A stretch of 64,000 nt of DNA from Thalassotalea_H sp040779345 (GCA_040779345.1 JBFONU010000001.1:510936-574935), one strand, 5' to 3'; positions 34,054-43,434 are shown, counted from the stretch's first letter. Numbers and translations: made by a program. Notes: generated from the sequence alone by a model not told the origin.

Positions 34054-35052
34054 ATGACGATAAAATTTGCCATCATTGGTAGCAACAAAATTACCGAGCA
34101 GTTTTTACAAGCAGCATTTGAAGATCAACGGTTTTCACTACAAGCGGTATATTCTCGTCAACTGAGCAGAGCGAAAACCTTTGCAACAAAGTACGGTGCA
34201 GCTGAAGTTTTTGATGATTTAACTGAGTTAGCTCAATGTAAAAATGTTGATGCGGTATACATTGCCTCACCGAATAGTTGCCATGCAAAACAGGCAATAA
34301 TGATGATGCAAGCAGGAAAACATGTGTTATGTGAAAAACCTATAGCCGTTAATTGTGATGAATTTGAGCGTATGATTACCACAGCAAAGCAGCACAATGT
34401 TTGCTTAATGGAGGCCATGCTTAGCTCATTTGTCCCCAACTTTTTACAAATAAAAAAGACGCTGAAAACAATAGGGCAATTAAGAAGTTTCTCCGCCAGC
34501 TTTTGTCAATATTCTTCGCGTTATCCCGCTTATTTAAATGGCGAAAATCCGAATACTTTTAATTTAGCTTTTGCTAACGGCGCATTAGTGGATATTGGTA
34601 TTTACCCGCTCTATGCTGCCATTTCATTATTTGGTCAACCGGACAATGTTACCAGCCAATGTACTAAACTCGCCTCGGGTGTTGATGGTTGTGGTGTGTT
34701 ACTACTTGATTATAAAAAAGAATTTCAACTACAAGCAACGGTGAGCTTTTCCAAAATAAGTTCAGGCGAAAACATTGGGGAAATACAAGGTGAGCTAGGG
34801 CGTATAGTTTGGCATCACTCCTCGTTATTTAATCAGGTTAAGGTGATAAACAATTATGGTGAAGAACAAGATTTAACCATAGAACAAAAAGGCAATTGTA
34901 TGGTTTATGAATGCAAACATTTTTTAGATCTCATCATGGAAAGTAAAATACAGTCACCAGTAAACACATGGGAACACTCTTTAGCTGTTTTACAGGTTAT
35001 TGAAATGGCAAGAAACCAGCAAGGCATTGTTTACCCTAACGATAACGTGTGA
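34054..35052 (+). CDS. Gfo/Idh/MocA-family NAD(P)-dependent oxidoreductase
   Basis: The 332-residue protein has an N-terminal Rossmann domain starting IKFAIIGSNKITEQF and the family motif GKHVLCEKPIAVN (about residues 88-100, with the catalytic-site EKP). A C-terminal alpha/beta domain with GALVDIGIYPLY carries the conserved D and Y/H positions. Such enzymes oxidise or reduce sugars and cyclitols; the substrate is not clear. The first nucleotide-binding glycines read GSNKIT, a little different from GxGxxG. A 19-codon reading (33992-34051) ends 2 bases before its ATG. No partner gene is adjacent. Confidence 0.87.
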   Translation: MTIKFAIIGSNKITEQFLQAAFEDQRFSLQAVYSRQLSRAKTFATKYGAAEVFDDLTELAQCKNVDAVYIASPNSCHAKQAIMMMQAGKHVLCEKPIAVNCDEFERMITTAKQHNVCLMEAMLSSFVPNFLQIKKTLKTIGQLRSFSASFCQYSSRYPAYLNGENPNTFNLAFANGALVDIGIYPLYAAISLFGQPDNVTSQCTKLASGVDGCGVLLLDYKKEFQLQATVSFSKISSGENIGEIQGELGRIVWHHSSLFNQVKVINNYGEEQDLTIEQKGNCMVYECKHFLDLIMESKIQSPVNTWEHSLAVLQVIEMARNQQGIVYPNDNV

Positions 35053-35140
35053 ATTTATTACCTTAGTCTATACTCAATAATACATTTATATTTAACTTGT
35101 CATCGAATAAGTTCGTTAGACAACGTTTAGGGTGTTTACT

Positions 35141-35392
35141 GTGGCTGCAGAAAAAGAATTAGAAATTATTTCTCAGGTTGAATTAGATAATCTATTACGT
35201 ATTAGTGAGTTTATTGAGCAAGGTGATGAAAACTCTCTAGTGAGCGAATTAAAGAAAGCTATTCTAGATTCTGGGAAATTAGAAATAAATCAATGGGAGT
35301 CACTAAGAGATCACATTCGTGAAATTGAAGAGTTAGTTCCCCATATAGATTTGATCATCAAATTAAAAAAAGAAAAAAAACGCTTTAAGTGA
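35141..35392 (+). CDS. Small acidic helical protein of unknown function
   Basis: The 83-residue reading begins at a GTG at 35141, which AGGGTG precedes by 6 bases. A GTG three codons earlier is also in frame but lies inside that box. The protein is nearly all helix-forming, rich in E, L, I and K (SELKKAILDSGKLEINQWESLRDHIREIEELV), with a lysine-rich tail KLKKEKKRFK. No signal, membrane segment or known domain was found. It is alone between the oxidoreductase and the DUF3010 gene. Regular spacing of ribosome-binding site and start, and the codon use, support a real gene. Confidence 0.6.
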   Translation: MAAEKELEIISQVELDNLLRISEFIEQGDENSLVSELKKAILDSGKLEINQWESLRDHIREIEELVPHIDLIIKLKKEKKRFK

Positions 35393-35485
35393 TATAACTT
35401 ACCTTATTTGTCAATATGTAAATAAAAATCCCCCTAACGATATATTCTCTATTATAATAGCCTGAGATTATAAGTGAGGATTGTT

Positions 35486-35911
35486 ATGAAAGTTTGTGGT
35501 GTAGAGTTAAAAGGTAGTGATGCCATTATTTGTGTTATGTCGAAGGCGAATGGTTTATATGATATTCCACATATTCGTGTCCCTAAACTTTCTATTAAAG
35601 ATGCCGGTGATGCCGATCATCTAAGAGATTTTCAATTTGCATTTTCAAAATTAGTTGAAGATTATAAAATTGATAAAGTGGTCATTAAAGGCCGAGCGCT
35701 TAAGGGAAAGTTTTCCGGTGGCCCTGTTGGTTTTAAATTAGAAGCGGCTATCCAGTTAATTAACAATTTACCGGTTGAAATACTATCATCGAGCTATGTA
35801 AAAAATGCCTTAGCTAAAACGCAAGTGAATATTGATTTTAGAGATACTGGCTTGAAAAACTTTCAAGAAACGGCATTTCAAACAGTGTTTTCGTATTTAG
35901 ATAATAACTAA
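35486..35911 (+). CDS. DUF3010-family protein
   Basis: The 141-residue product begins MKVCGVELKGSDAIICVM and contains KVVIKGRALKGKFSGGPVGFKLEAAIQL, which I associate with DUF3010, a family of uncharacterised proteins from marine gammaproteobacteria with a fold resembling RNase H-like/YqgF nucleases. The RNase H-like resemblance is my inference from the alternating strand pattern at the N-terminus. I start at the ATG at 35486 since GAGGA lies 5 bases upstream. An imperfect hairpin without a T run (35927-35950) follows. Confidence 0.78.
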   Translation: MKVCGVELKGSDAIICVMSKANGLYDIPHIRVPKLSIKDAGDADHLRDFQFAFSKLVEDYKIDKVVIKGRALKGKFSGGPVGFKLEAAIQLINNLPVEILSSSYVKNALAKTQVNIDFRDTGLKNFQETAFQTVFSYLDNN

Positions 35912-36014
35912 AATATGGACTTCCCAGAAGTGTTGAGTCATCAGCACTTCCATTCTAATCAAACCTCATTCTAAATCTTATCCTAAAAGAGCGATATAGT
36001 GACTAGCTGTGCCA

Positions 36015-39000
36015 TTAATTGTTGTGCAATACTTTTGCAATACGCTCCAATAATTCAATTGCTTGAAATGGTTTTTTTAAAGCCGAGCTAACGAGTGCCT
36101 TATCTTCGCCAGAAAGATCACTCCCTTGATAACCGCTGACAAATAATATTGGAATGTTTGGGTATTGCTCTTTGACTATTTTCGCAAACTCTAATCCACC
36201 CATATTGGGCATAATGACATCACATAAAATAATGTCTACCGTCAAAAATGTTAATTTTTCTAAAGCCTCTTCTGCACCTGATGAAGCAATCACGGTATAG
36301 CCGGCATTCGCTAAAATTGTTGTGGATAATTCAACTAAAGCAGGCTCATCATCGATAACTAAAACGGTTCCACAAGGAGTGGTGGTTGTATTTTGAATGG
36401 CACTTTTATCTCTATGATAGTTTGCGGTGTGAGTCACAGGGATCAATAATGCGATTTCGCAGCCGTTTCCTAAAGAAGAGGTGATGGTAACCTTTCCTTT
36501 TAAGCGTTCAATAAAACCGTACACTTGACTTAAACCTAAACCAGTACCACCTTTCCCTTTCGTGGTAAAAAATGGCTCTAACGCTTTTTGCTGCGTTGCC
36601 TCATCCATACCATTGCCACTATCTTTGATGGTTAAACTGACATAATCCCCCACTAAAATATTCAGTGCGCTTGCTTGTTTTTTATCGATATTTAATCGCT
36701 GTGTGCTGATGTTTATTTCGCCATTTTCAGGGATTGCATGCATGGCGTTTATCGTTAAGTTTAGAATACAATCTTCAAGCTCAGCTTTATCAATACTAGT
36801 TTTTGGCAGGTTTTCATCAAGAGAATAAGTTAAATGTATTCTGGGGGTAATGGTTTTTTGTAGCATGTCAAATTCATCGAGCAAGATATTATTGATATTA
36901 ACTTCTTCTGTTTCGATAATGTTTTTACTGGCAAACGATAAAAGCTTTTGGGTAAGCTTAGCCCCTCGGTAACTCGCCTTTTGGATATGTTGAGTGTATT
37001 TACTTAATTTATCATTTGCAGATAAATTTTTAGCTAACAGCTCAGAGTAACCATTGATAATGCCTAATAAATTATTAAAGTCGTGGGCTATTCCGCCGGT
37101 TAAATTACCTAGAGCATCCATTTTTTGAGATTGTTTTATCGTTTCTTGTTGTTGTTGAAATATTGTTAAATCATGGCAAGTGCCAATAAAGCGGATGTTA
37201 CCATCTTTATCTTTTGGTAATTCAGCAATATGCAAATGTAAGGGGAAAATTTCCCCATCTTTTTTAAGTCCAAAAATATCCTTACCCACACCGATAATAT
37301 TAGCGTCTTTATTTTTGATCAGTTCGTCAAGTTCGTTAGGCGTTAGCTTTTCATTATTTTGAGGGAGAAGTGAGGATATTTTTTTTCCTGCAAGTTGTTC
37401 TGCTGTATAGCCAAAAATTTCGGTAACCGTATTGTTTACTGATAAAATTACGCCAGTGTGGTCAAAAATAAAAATCGCATCAATAAGCGCATTAAAAATT
37501 TCTGCTTGCTCTTGTTCTTTTAGATAGAGAGAGTTCAACGCATCATGCTCTGCGGTTACGTCATTAACTAAAGATGCAATACCAATTACCTTTTCATTTT
37601 CATCGAGTAATGGCGTGTTATACCACTCACATAAAATGACGTTTCCTTTTAATGTCAGGTTTTTATGTAAGTTATATTGGTTTTTCTTATTTGATAACAA
37701 TTCTGCATGGCTCTTGTAAACCTCATTTCTTTGATTTTCAGGCACTAATATTTCTAATGCATCTTTAGTGTGAAAATCTTGTAATGTAAAACCAAATATT
37801 TTTTCAGCTGCTTTATTCCAGTTGACAATCGTAAAGTCAGGATCCCATTCAATAACGGCTAAAGGGGTATTAGTAATATGAAAGTCAACCTTATCCAGTG
37901 CTTGTTGAAGTGCTTGTTGATCTTTTTGTTCCTTTAACTCATGAGCAACACGCGCCGCAAAAACGTCTAATATTTCAATGAAGTAGCCATCTTCCATTAA
38001 TACATTGTTGTCCATAATAGATAAAAAGCCGATTACCTCCTGATTAGTATTTTTAATATTCACACCAAGATAAGACTGAATATTATGATGAATCAACCAT
38101 TCGTCATGAGGAAACAAGTTGCTGACATTGTTTGGGTAATTACACAAATGCTGTTTAAGTAATATCTCACAAGGGGAGTTTTTAACTAAAAAAGTAATAT
38201 TAGGGAGCAGTTGATTGTTTTTAGTGAAGACTATACTTGTGGCAGTTTGAGGTTGGCTATCATCTAATAGACTGATCATGACATAGTTCGTATGGTAAAT
38301 ACGTGTTATTTCATTAAGTAGGTTTTTGAAAAAATTCTCGCTAGATAAACCCGCTATTCCTTTCACAATATCTTGAATAGCCGTTAATGTTTGGGTTTGC
38401 TTAGTAATATCACGCACCTGCGCAATAATACTGACTATTTTATTATTGTCGCTAATCAATGGCTGATAGGAAATTTCTAGGTTTTTCAATAAGCCTTTTA
38501 TTGAAGATACGGTGATATTTTGTTTAGACACTTCCCCTGTTAAGCACTGGTTGATTTTTTTTTCTGTACTTGTTTGGTCAACTTTACCTTCTAACCCTCT
38601 AAAAATTGAGGAGAAATTTTTATTGATTATCTTTGTTTTTGGTTTGCTCAAGAAGTTCTCTGTGGGAGTATTAACCTCTTTAATGACACCTTTTGTCGAT
38701 AATACAAAGAGCATTTCATATGATTGTTCGAATATTTGTGAAAATCTTTCTTCAGCGGCCTTAATTTTTTTTGAGGCCTGATCTTGGTCTTTTTTTAATT
38801 TTCTAACGTAATCCATAATCGCAATGCTGAGTAATGTTGCTAACATCATTACCCCAATGCGGCTTGATTCAATAGTGATAAGCTTAACGTCTCTAAATAT
38901 GCCCAATTGAAGTGGCCCGTAAAAAAGATAACTGGCATTTAAAAAACACAGTCCGATAAAAATGAACCTTGCATGGTATTGTTTTTTTAACCAGGCATAT

Positions 39001-40007
39001 CCGCTATAAAATAAACCTAAGAATGGAAAAATAAAAACCCCGACAATATACAGTTTGTGAGGTAATAACAGTGTTGTTGTTAGCAGTAATAAAATGATCA
39101 ATGACCAAAAACTGAAAAATGCATACTTAATGGTGAAATAAAGTTTATTGGTAAACTTATTTAGCAATAACTCATCAAAATATAAAAAAAGTCCCACTAT
39201 TGCCGCAATGTTACAAAACATGAAGAGTAAGGTTGCATATTGATAGTAATTTTCAGGGAGAAATGAGAGAAAAATGCCGTCATAAATGCCATAAGAAGCA
39301 AATACACTAAAGATGTATAACACTAAATATAATTGGCTTTTAATTTTAAAAATATAGAAAAAGAAAATATTAACCAATAATAAGACAAACATTACCCCTA
39401 AAAAAATGCCGGTGATCAGTTTATGTGATAATTCTGACTCAAGGAGCGTTTTTTCTGCGAGGAGTGAAAAGCTTATCGTTAATGGTGTGGTTGTTTTTAC
39501 TTTGATGAAATACGTCTTTGTGTGATTTTTTTTTATGAGAAGGGGGAATATTATTCTATTGCTGTTAACTTCTCTTTTAGCTATGGGCTTTAAAAATCCA
39601 GATTGCAAAAGAGAAAATGCGCCATTTTCTTGTGGTGTATAAAAATCAAAAAACTGGATTGATTTATTGTTGTTCTTGAAAAACCACTTGGCATTATCCG
39701 CGTTGTTCTTGATAGTAAATTTAAACCAAAATGTTGATTTTGAAAATCCTAAATGAGCAGCGGAACTGTCAAAGTCTTTAAAATTATCACTAAATTGCTG
39801 GGTTGAAACAGTTGTTATGGTTAATTGGCCAGTTTTATCTTCATATATTTTAAGGTGTTTCTCTAGTGATTGTGGTGTTAATTTATTCACTAACTCAAAG
39901 CTATTTTTTGCGTAACAATGAGTGTTCACAAATAACAATAGTAAGTAAGCGCAATACCTCATTAAATTGAGAAAGGTAGTTTTGTGTTTTATTGAGATAA
40001 TAACCAC
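36015..40007 (-). CDS. Membrane hybrid sensor histidine kinase (7TMR-DISM, PAS/GAF, HisKA, REC)
   Basis: This 1330-residue protein has a signal peptide, a periplasmic 7TMR-DISMED2-type beta domain (about 40-180) and seven membrane helices (about 190-400). Then come a coiled coil, PAS (about 420-540), GAF (about 555-710), two more PAS (about 715-960), a HisKA domain with phospho-accepting histidine in GGIAHDFNN (about 970), an HATPase with NLTINAMHA, DSGNGM and GKGGTGLGLS, and a C-terminal receiver with phospho-aspartate in ILCDVIMP (about 1261). The start at 40007 is a GTG inside the preceding gene; an ATG at 39962 is an alternative, and neither has a clear ribosome-binding site. It probably works with the REC-EAL protein encoded just upstream. 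Confidence 0.88.
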   Translation of the reverse strand: MVIISIKHKTTFLNLMRYCAYLLLLFVNTHCYAKNSFELVNKLTPQSLEKHLKIYEDKTGQLTITTVSTQQFSDNFKDFDSSAAHLGFSKSTFWFKFTIKNNADNAKWFFKNNNKSIQFFDFYTPQENGAFSLLQSGFLKPIAKREVNSNRIIFPLLIKKNHTKTYFIKVKTTTPLTISFSLLAEKTLLESELSHKLITGIFLGVMFVLLLVNIFFFYIFKIKSQLYLVLYIFSVFASYGIYDGIFLSFLPENYYQYATLLFMFCNIAAIVGLFLYFDELLLNKFTNKLYFTIKYAFFSFWSLIILLLLTTTLLLPHKLYIVGVFIFPFLGLFYSGYAWLKKQYHARFIFIGLCFLNASYLFYGPLQLGIFRDVKLITIESSRIGVMMLATLLSIAIMDYVRKLKKDQDQASKKIKAAEERFSQIFEQSYEMLFVLSTKGVIKEVNTPTENFLSKPKTKIINKNFSSIFRGLEGKVDQTSTEKKINQCLTGEVSKQNITVSSIKGLLKNLEISYQPLISDNNKIVSIIAQVRDITKQTQTLTAIQDIVKGIAGLSSENFFKNLLNEITRIYHTNYVMISLLDDSQPQTATSIVFTKNNQLLPNITFLVKNSPCEILLKQHLCNYPNNVSNLFPHDEWLIHHNIQSYLGVNIKNTNQEVIGFLSIMDNNVLMEDGYFIEILDVFAARVAHELKEQKDQQALQQALDKVDFHITNTPLAVIEWDPDFTIVNWNKAAEKIFGFTLQDFHTKDALEILVPENQRNEVYKSHAELLSNKKNQYNLHKNLTLKGNVILCEWYNTPLLDENEKVIGIASLVNDVTAEHDALNSLYLKEQEQAEIFNALIDAIFIFDHTGVILSVNNTVTEIFGYTAEQLAGKKISSLLPQNNEKLTPNELDELIKNKDANIIGVGKDIFGLKKDGEIFPLHLHIAELPKDKDGNIRFIGTCHDLTIFQQQQETIKQSQKMDALGNLTGGIAHDFNNLLGIINGYSELLAKNLSANDKLSKYTQHIQKASYRGAKLTQKLLSFASKNIIETEEVNINNILLDEFDMLQKTITPRIHLTYSLDENLPKTSIDKAELEDCILNLTINAMHAIPENGEINISTQRLNIDKKQASALNILVGDYVSLTIKDSGNGMDEATQQKALEPFFTTKGKGGTGLGLSQVYGFIERLKGKVTITSSLGNGCEIALLIPVTHTANYHRDKSAIQNTTTTPCGTVLVIDDEPALVELSTTILANAGYTVIASSGAEEALEKLTFLTVDIILCDVIMPNMGGLEFAKIVKEQYPNIPILFVSGYQGSDLSGEDKALVSSALKKPFQAIELLERIAKVLHNN

Positions 40008-41161
40008 TCCGATAAACTTTCAAAGGACAATGGTTTTGCAATAAAATAACCTTGAGCATAATCGCAGCCTAACTCATGTAATTTATTGAGTATTTCTTTG
40101 TTTTCAACACCCTCAGCAAGAGTTCTCATGTTGAGCATGTCGCCAAGCATGATGCAGATTTTGACTATTACCATAGCTTCCTTGTTATTTAGCATTTTTG
40201 AAACAAAAGCTCTATCAATTTTCAATTCATTAAAAGGCGCTTGGTAAAGCTGTTGTAATGAGGAATATCCGGTACCAAAGTCATCAATAGAAAGATGAAA
40301 ACCTTTCATTCTCAGTCTGTTAAGCACATCAAGGGAAGAGGTTAACTCACCCATAACCGCACTTTCAGTTAATTCTAAGGTGATACTTTCGGGATTAATG
40401 CCATTTTTGTCTGTAATATTTTTAAGTAACTCAGGAAATATCAAGGAGATGATGTTTTCTGATGTCACATTCACCGAGAGTTTCATAAAGGGGTGGTTGA
40501 CTTTTAGCTGACGCAAATCTTCGGCGGCTAAACTTAACACCACACTGGTTAAATGATCAATTAGCGCATACTTCTCGATCAAGTAAATAAATTTATCCGG
40601 GTAAATTAAGCCTAGTTGTGGGTGAAACCAACGAACTAATGCTTCAATGCTTTTTACTTTTCCAGTTTTTAAGTTTATTTGCGGCTGATAATGAAGAATA
40701 AACTCATGGTTAAATAAAGCTGATTCAAGATCTATTTTTGAGAACTCGACATCATTACTTTGAATTTTTTCTTTTTGAATGAAGTTATCTTTAATGCTTT
40801 TCAATAAAGTAACGAAATAGGCTATTTCAAACGGTTTGGTGAGTGTTTCTATGACAGGAATATTGTGAGCTTCAGCAAGTTGTTGCGCTGAATGTAAAAC
40901 TTTATTATCGAAACCACTGATTAATATCAACGGGCAATAACATTTTCGCTTAGCTAACTCTCGAATAACTTCAATACCGTCGATCTGAGGTAAGATCAGA
41001 TCTAAAACTAAAATAGTATTATTAGAAATTTTTTTATCTAAGAAAGCGATTGGATCAATACTAAAATCTACACTCCATCCTTCATCACCTGCTACTTCAC
41101 TTAGCAATTGTGCATATTGTGGGTCATCATCCAAGATAAATAAATTATAATTTTCAGACAT
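39989..41161 (-). CDS. Response regulator with EAL domain (c-di-GMP phosphodiesterase)
   Basis: The 390-residue protein has an N-terminal receiver (acidic cluster DDD at 11-13, phospho-aspartate D54, lysine in LTKPF near 109) and a complete EAL domain. The catalytic signature EAL is at 173-175, with SVNV, ELTES, SIDDFGTG (DDFGTG at 293-298), ELKIDRAF and EGVE also intact, so hydrolysis of cyclic di-GMP to pGpG is expected. There is no GGDEF domain. Its 3' end overlaps the hybrid kinase gene by 19 bases, so kinase and regulator are probably produced together. Confidence 0.9.
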   Translation of the reverse strand: MSENYNLFILDDDPQYAQLLSEVAGDEGWSVDFSIDPIAFLDKKISNNTILVLDLILPQIDGIEVIRELAKRKCYCPLILISGFDNKVLHSAQQLAEAHNIPVIETLTKPFEIAYFVTLLKSIKDNFIQKEKIQSNDVEFSKIDLESALFNHEFILHYQPQINLKTGKVKSIEALVRWFHPQLGLIYPDKFIYLIEKYALIDHLTSVVLSLAAEDLRQLKVNHPFMKLSVNVTSENIISLIFPELLKNITDKNGINPESITLELTESAVMGELTSSLDVLNRLRMKGFHLSIDDFGTGYSSLQQLYQAPFNELKIDRAFVSKMLNNKEAMVIVKICIMLGDMLNMRTLAEGVENKEILNKLHELGCDYAQGYFIAKPLSFESLSEWLLSQ

Positions 41162-41376
41162 TTAAGTAAGTCTTATAAAATAGTAACACTCCAATAGATT
41201 AACTATAGAACAAAATAGTTAAATTTAAACAGCAGTGCTTAAATATTCTATCTGTTTTTCATTATGATAGCGTGAAAACCAAAGGTAACTTCAGCGCGAC
41301 AACCCAACACTAGTAGAAGAGGGGGCATCGGTATGTGGCTTTTCGCATAGACGTTAGGATATTCGGTTATTTAAAA

Positions 41377-41405
41377 CGAAAAAAAAGACGCTAAAAAGCG
41401 TCTTT
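41377..41405 (-). terminator. Rho-independent terminator for tmRNA
   Basis: On the minus strand, AAAGACGC (41405-41398) and GCGTCTTT (41391-41384) form an 8-bp stem followed by a long T run, a few bases after the tmRNA 3' end. The 215 bp between this and the REC-EAL gene hold nothing I can identify. Confidence 0.85.
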
Positions 41406-41416
41406 AATTCTTTAAG

Positions 41417-41767
41417 TGGTGGAGCGGGGGGGAATCGAACCCCCGTCCAAAAAACCTACATCCTCGGTACTACATGCTTAGTCGATTATTTATTTAACCA
41501 ATTAGACGCCAATCGACAGGCTTCGTCATGGTGAGCTTAATACTATTTCGCGGTTCAGCCTTAAGCGTGCTTCCCTCGCTATCCTATTTGGGGTGACCAT
41601 CGATCCTCTAAGCAACAGGAAAGTTTATGAGGCGATGGCTAGCCTTAAGCGGCTAGTGCGAACGTTTCGTCGTTTGCAATTATAGTTTTGCGGCTTTTTA
41701 CCAGGCCAACCGCCCCTGGGCATGCACCTTGGGTTTCGTGAATCTTGTCGAATCCTAGATCCGCCCC
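41417..41767 (-). ncRNA. ssrA: Transfer-messenger RNA (tmRNA)
   Basis: The 351-base RNA starts GGGGCGGATCTAGGATTCGA and ends with the tRNA-like arm GGTTCGATTCCCCCCGCTCC ACCA, with an encoded CCA. The internal reading frame (41677-41645) encodes the degradation tag ANDETFALAA followed by TAA, clearly homologous to E. coli ANDENYALAA. tmRNA enters stalled ribosomes with SmpB, releases the mRNA and marks the truncated protein for proteolysis. The smpB gene is the next gene upstream on the same strand, about 100 bp away. Confidence 0.97.
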
Positions 41768-41784
41768 AAAGTTTTTACAATGTC

Positions 41785-41790
41785 ATTATA
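41785..41790 (-). promoter_or_regulatory. Probable -10 box of the ssrA promoter
   Basis: A perfect TATAAT on the minus strand lies 18 bases upstream of the mature tmRNA 5' end. No good -35 hexamer is at the expected distance, so a short precursor leader and an activator or UP element are possible. Confidence 0.5.
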
Positions 41791-41872
41791 GCTGAAACTA
41801 GCCTATAAAGCGTATTGTACAGCGCTTACTTTCAATTAACAACGTGGTATTTTTTAACCAGTTATCGATAAG

Positions 41873-42361
41873 TTAACGATCTAAATTCTTATTTTTCATT
41901 AATCGACCTTTATCTACTGCCCACTCTCGGTCTTTAATGTCAGAGCGTTTATCGTGGTCTTTTTTACCTTTACCTAAATAAAATTCAAGTTTTACCCAAC
42001 ACGCTTTCCAATACATCGCTGTTGCTATTAATGAGTAGCCATCACGTTCGACGGCACCAATAAGTTTGTCTAACTCTCTACGGTTCAGTAGTAACTTTCG
42101 GTCACGATTAGGATCACAAACCACATGACTAGAAGCTGCGTTAAGCGGCATTATTTCGGCGCCTAATAGGTAAGCTTCACGATCCTTAATATGCACGTAA
42201 CAGTCTGATATATTGACTTTTCCGCTACGAATACTTTTAATTTCCCAACCTTGTAAGCTCATACCCCCTTCAAACTTATCAGTAAGTGAGTAGTTATGGC
42301 GTGCTTTTTTATTGAGTGCAATTGTATTGCTATTCGATTTTTTTGATTTCTTTTTTGACAT
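41873..42361 (-). CDS. smpB: SsrA-binding protein SmpB
   Basis: SmpB binds the tRNA-like domain of tmRNA and is required for trans-translation. The 162-residue product begins MSKKKSKKSNSNTIALNKKARHNY and includes the core EGGMSLQGWEIKSIRSGKVNISDCYVHI, GKGKKDHDKRSDIKDREWAVDKGR and a basic tail. I use the ATG at 42361, which is preceded by GGAAAG and matches the family start; an extension to 42412 would add 17 unlikely residues. It is divergent from ratA and followed by ssrA. Confidence 0.97.
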   Translation of the reverse strand: MSKKKSKKSNSNTIALNKKARHNYSLTDKFEGGMSLQGWEIKSIRSGKVNISDCYVHIKDREAYLLGAEIMPLNAASSHVVCDPNRDRKLLLNRRELDKLIGAVERDGYSLIATAMYWKACWVKLEFYLGKGKKDHDKRSDIKDREWAVDKGRLMKNKNLDR

Positions 42362-42503
42362 TAGCTTTCCATCATTAACCGCGCCATTATACAAAGAATT
42401 ATCATTTTTCATATGACTAATTTAGATTTTCTAAGACTTGACTAAGATTAATGTCTTTTATTATCACCTTTGTTATCATTAGGCTTTAATTTTAGGGGGT
42501 TTG

Positions 42504-42947
42504 ATGCCATCAATTAGTCGAAGCGCTTTAGTCATGTTTAGCGTTGAACAAATGTACCAACTTATCAATGATGTTTTAGCTTACCCTGAATTTATCCCTG
42601 ATTGCGGTGACAGTAAAATAATTTCACAAAATGCTAATGAAATGACGGCGGCCTTGCTCGTTGCTAAAGGCGGTTTGAAGAAGTGGTTTACTACTCAAAA
42701 TACGTTAGTTCAAAATAGTACAGTGAGCATGACTTTGGTCGATGGTCCTTTTAAAAATTTAGTGGGGAGCTGGCAGCTAACCTCGTTATCAGAAGATGCT
42801 TGTAAAATAAGTTTACACTTAGAATATGAATTTTCGAGTAAGGTATTTGATTTAGCTTTCGGTCGCGTATTTAATGGTATAGCGAATAATATGGTACAAG
42901 CGTTTACCGAGCGTGCCAAATCAGTTTATGGAGTAAAAATTGGATAG
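42504..42947 (+). CDS. ratA: Ribosome association toxin RatA family (START-fold) protein
   Basis: The 147-residue protein has the polyketide cyclase/START fold of RatA (YfjG): PSISRSALVMFSVEQMYQLINDVLAYPEFIPDC, then a groove region with GGLKKWFTTQN and the C-terminal helix IANNMVQAFTERAKSVYG. E. coli RatA has been reported to bind the 50S subunit and interfere with 70S formation; the family is also related to COQ10-type lipid-binding proteins, so a quinone role is an alternative. The ATG at 42504 follows AGGGGG; it overlaps rnfH by 8 bases. Confidence 0.92.
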   Translation: MPSISRSALVMFSVEQMYQLINDVLAYPEFIPDCGDSKIISQNANEMTAALLVAKGGLKKWFTTQNTLVQNSTVSMTLVDGPFKNLVGSWQLTSLSEDACKISLHLEYEFSSKVFDLAFGRVFNGIANNMVQAFTERAKSVYGVKIG

Positions 42948-43320
42948 TTCAGAGATGGAAAGCATAGCGAAAGAGACTACTTTGGTGCAAGTTGAAGTTG
43001 TTTTTGGTACCCCTACAGAGCAAGAGTTATTAGTTGTTGAGGTGTCTGAAGGCACTTCCGTTGAGCAAGTGATTAATTTGTCAGGTATTTTAAAAAGCTT
43101 TCCTGAAATTGATTTAAAGGTCAATAAAGTGGGAATTTGGAATAGGACGGCGAAATTAACTGATAGCATTAAGGATCTTGATCGTATTGAAATTTACCGT
43201 CCATTAATTGCCGATCCTAAAGAAGTAAGAAAACGCCGTGCAGATAAAGCAAAAGAAGAAGGTCGAGCAGACAAAGTGACCGGCGGTAGAGTTGATCCTA
43301 GAAGATCAAAAAGTCAATAA
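42940..43320 (+). CDS. rnfH: RnfH/RatB ubiquitin-like family protein
   Basis: The 126-residue protein has the RnfH beta-grasp core, with LVQVEVVFGTPTEQELLVVEV, KVNKVGIWNRTAKLTDSIKDLDRIEIYRPLIADPKEVRKRRA. The start is a TTG at 42940 inside the end of ratA with GGAG 6 bases upstream; an ATG five codons later is an alternative with weaker context. The tail beyond the core is longer than in E. coli and strongly basic. RatA-RnfH pairing is conserved; the cellular role of the protein is not settled. Confidence 0.9.
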   Translation: MDSSEMESIAKETTLVQVEVVFGTPTEQELLVVEVSEGTSVEQVINLSGILKSFPEIDLKVNKVGIWNRTAKLTDSIKDLDRIEIYRPLIADPKEVRKRRADKAKEEGRADKVTGGRVDPRRSKSQ

Positions 43321-43385
43321 GGGCTTTTTTAATTCTACCTATATCCATTTTTGTTAGTAAATAATGTGTTAGTACGAAGTGATTC

Positions 43386-43413
43386 AAAAAAAAGCAGCTG
43401 GTAAGCTGCTTTT
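43386..43413. terminator. Bidirectional terminator between rnfH and bamE
   Basis: AAAAGCAGCT (43390-43399) and AGCTGCTTTT (43404-43413) form a 10-bp stem with a GGTA loop. The minus-strand copy runs into eight T residues, so it best serves bamE; the plus-strand side has a shorter T run. Confidence 0.85.
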
Positions 43414-43434
43414 CTGTATGTGCTGTGTTCTAGC

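Noticed and set aside
35927..35950. Terminator between the DUF3010 gene and the sensor kinase gene
   Set aside because: The hairpin is imperfect with a G-T pair and lacks a T run in either direction.
41162..41376. Possible gene between the REC-EAL gene and tmRNA
   Set aside because: No frame of useful length with a start signal; nothing recognised on either strand.
41417..41480. tRNA-like sequence with encoded CCA
   Set aside because: It is the 3' tRNA-like half of tmRNA, not an independent tRNA gene; the 5' partner half is at 41740-41767.
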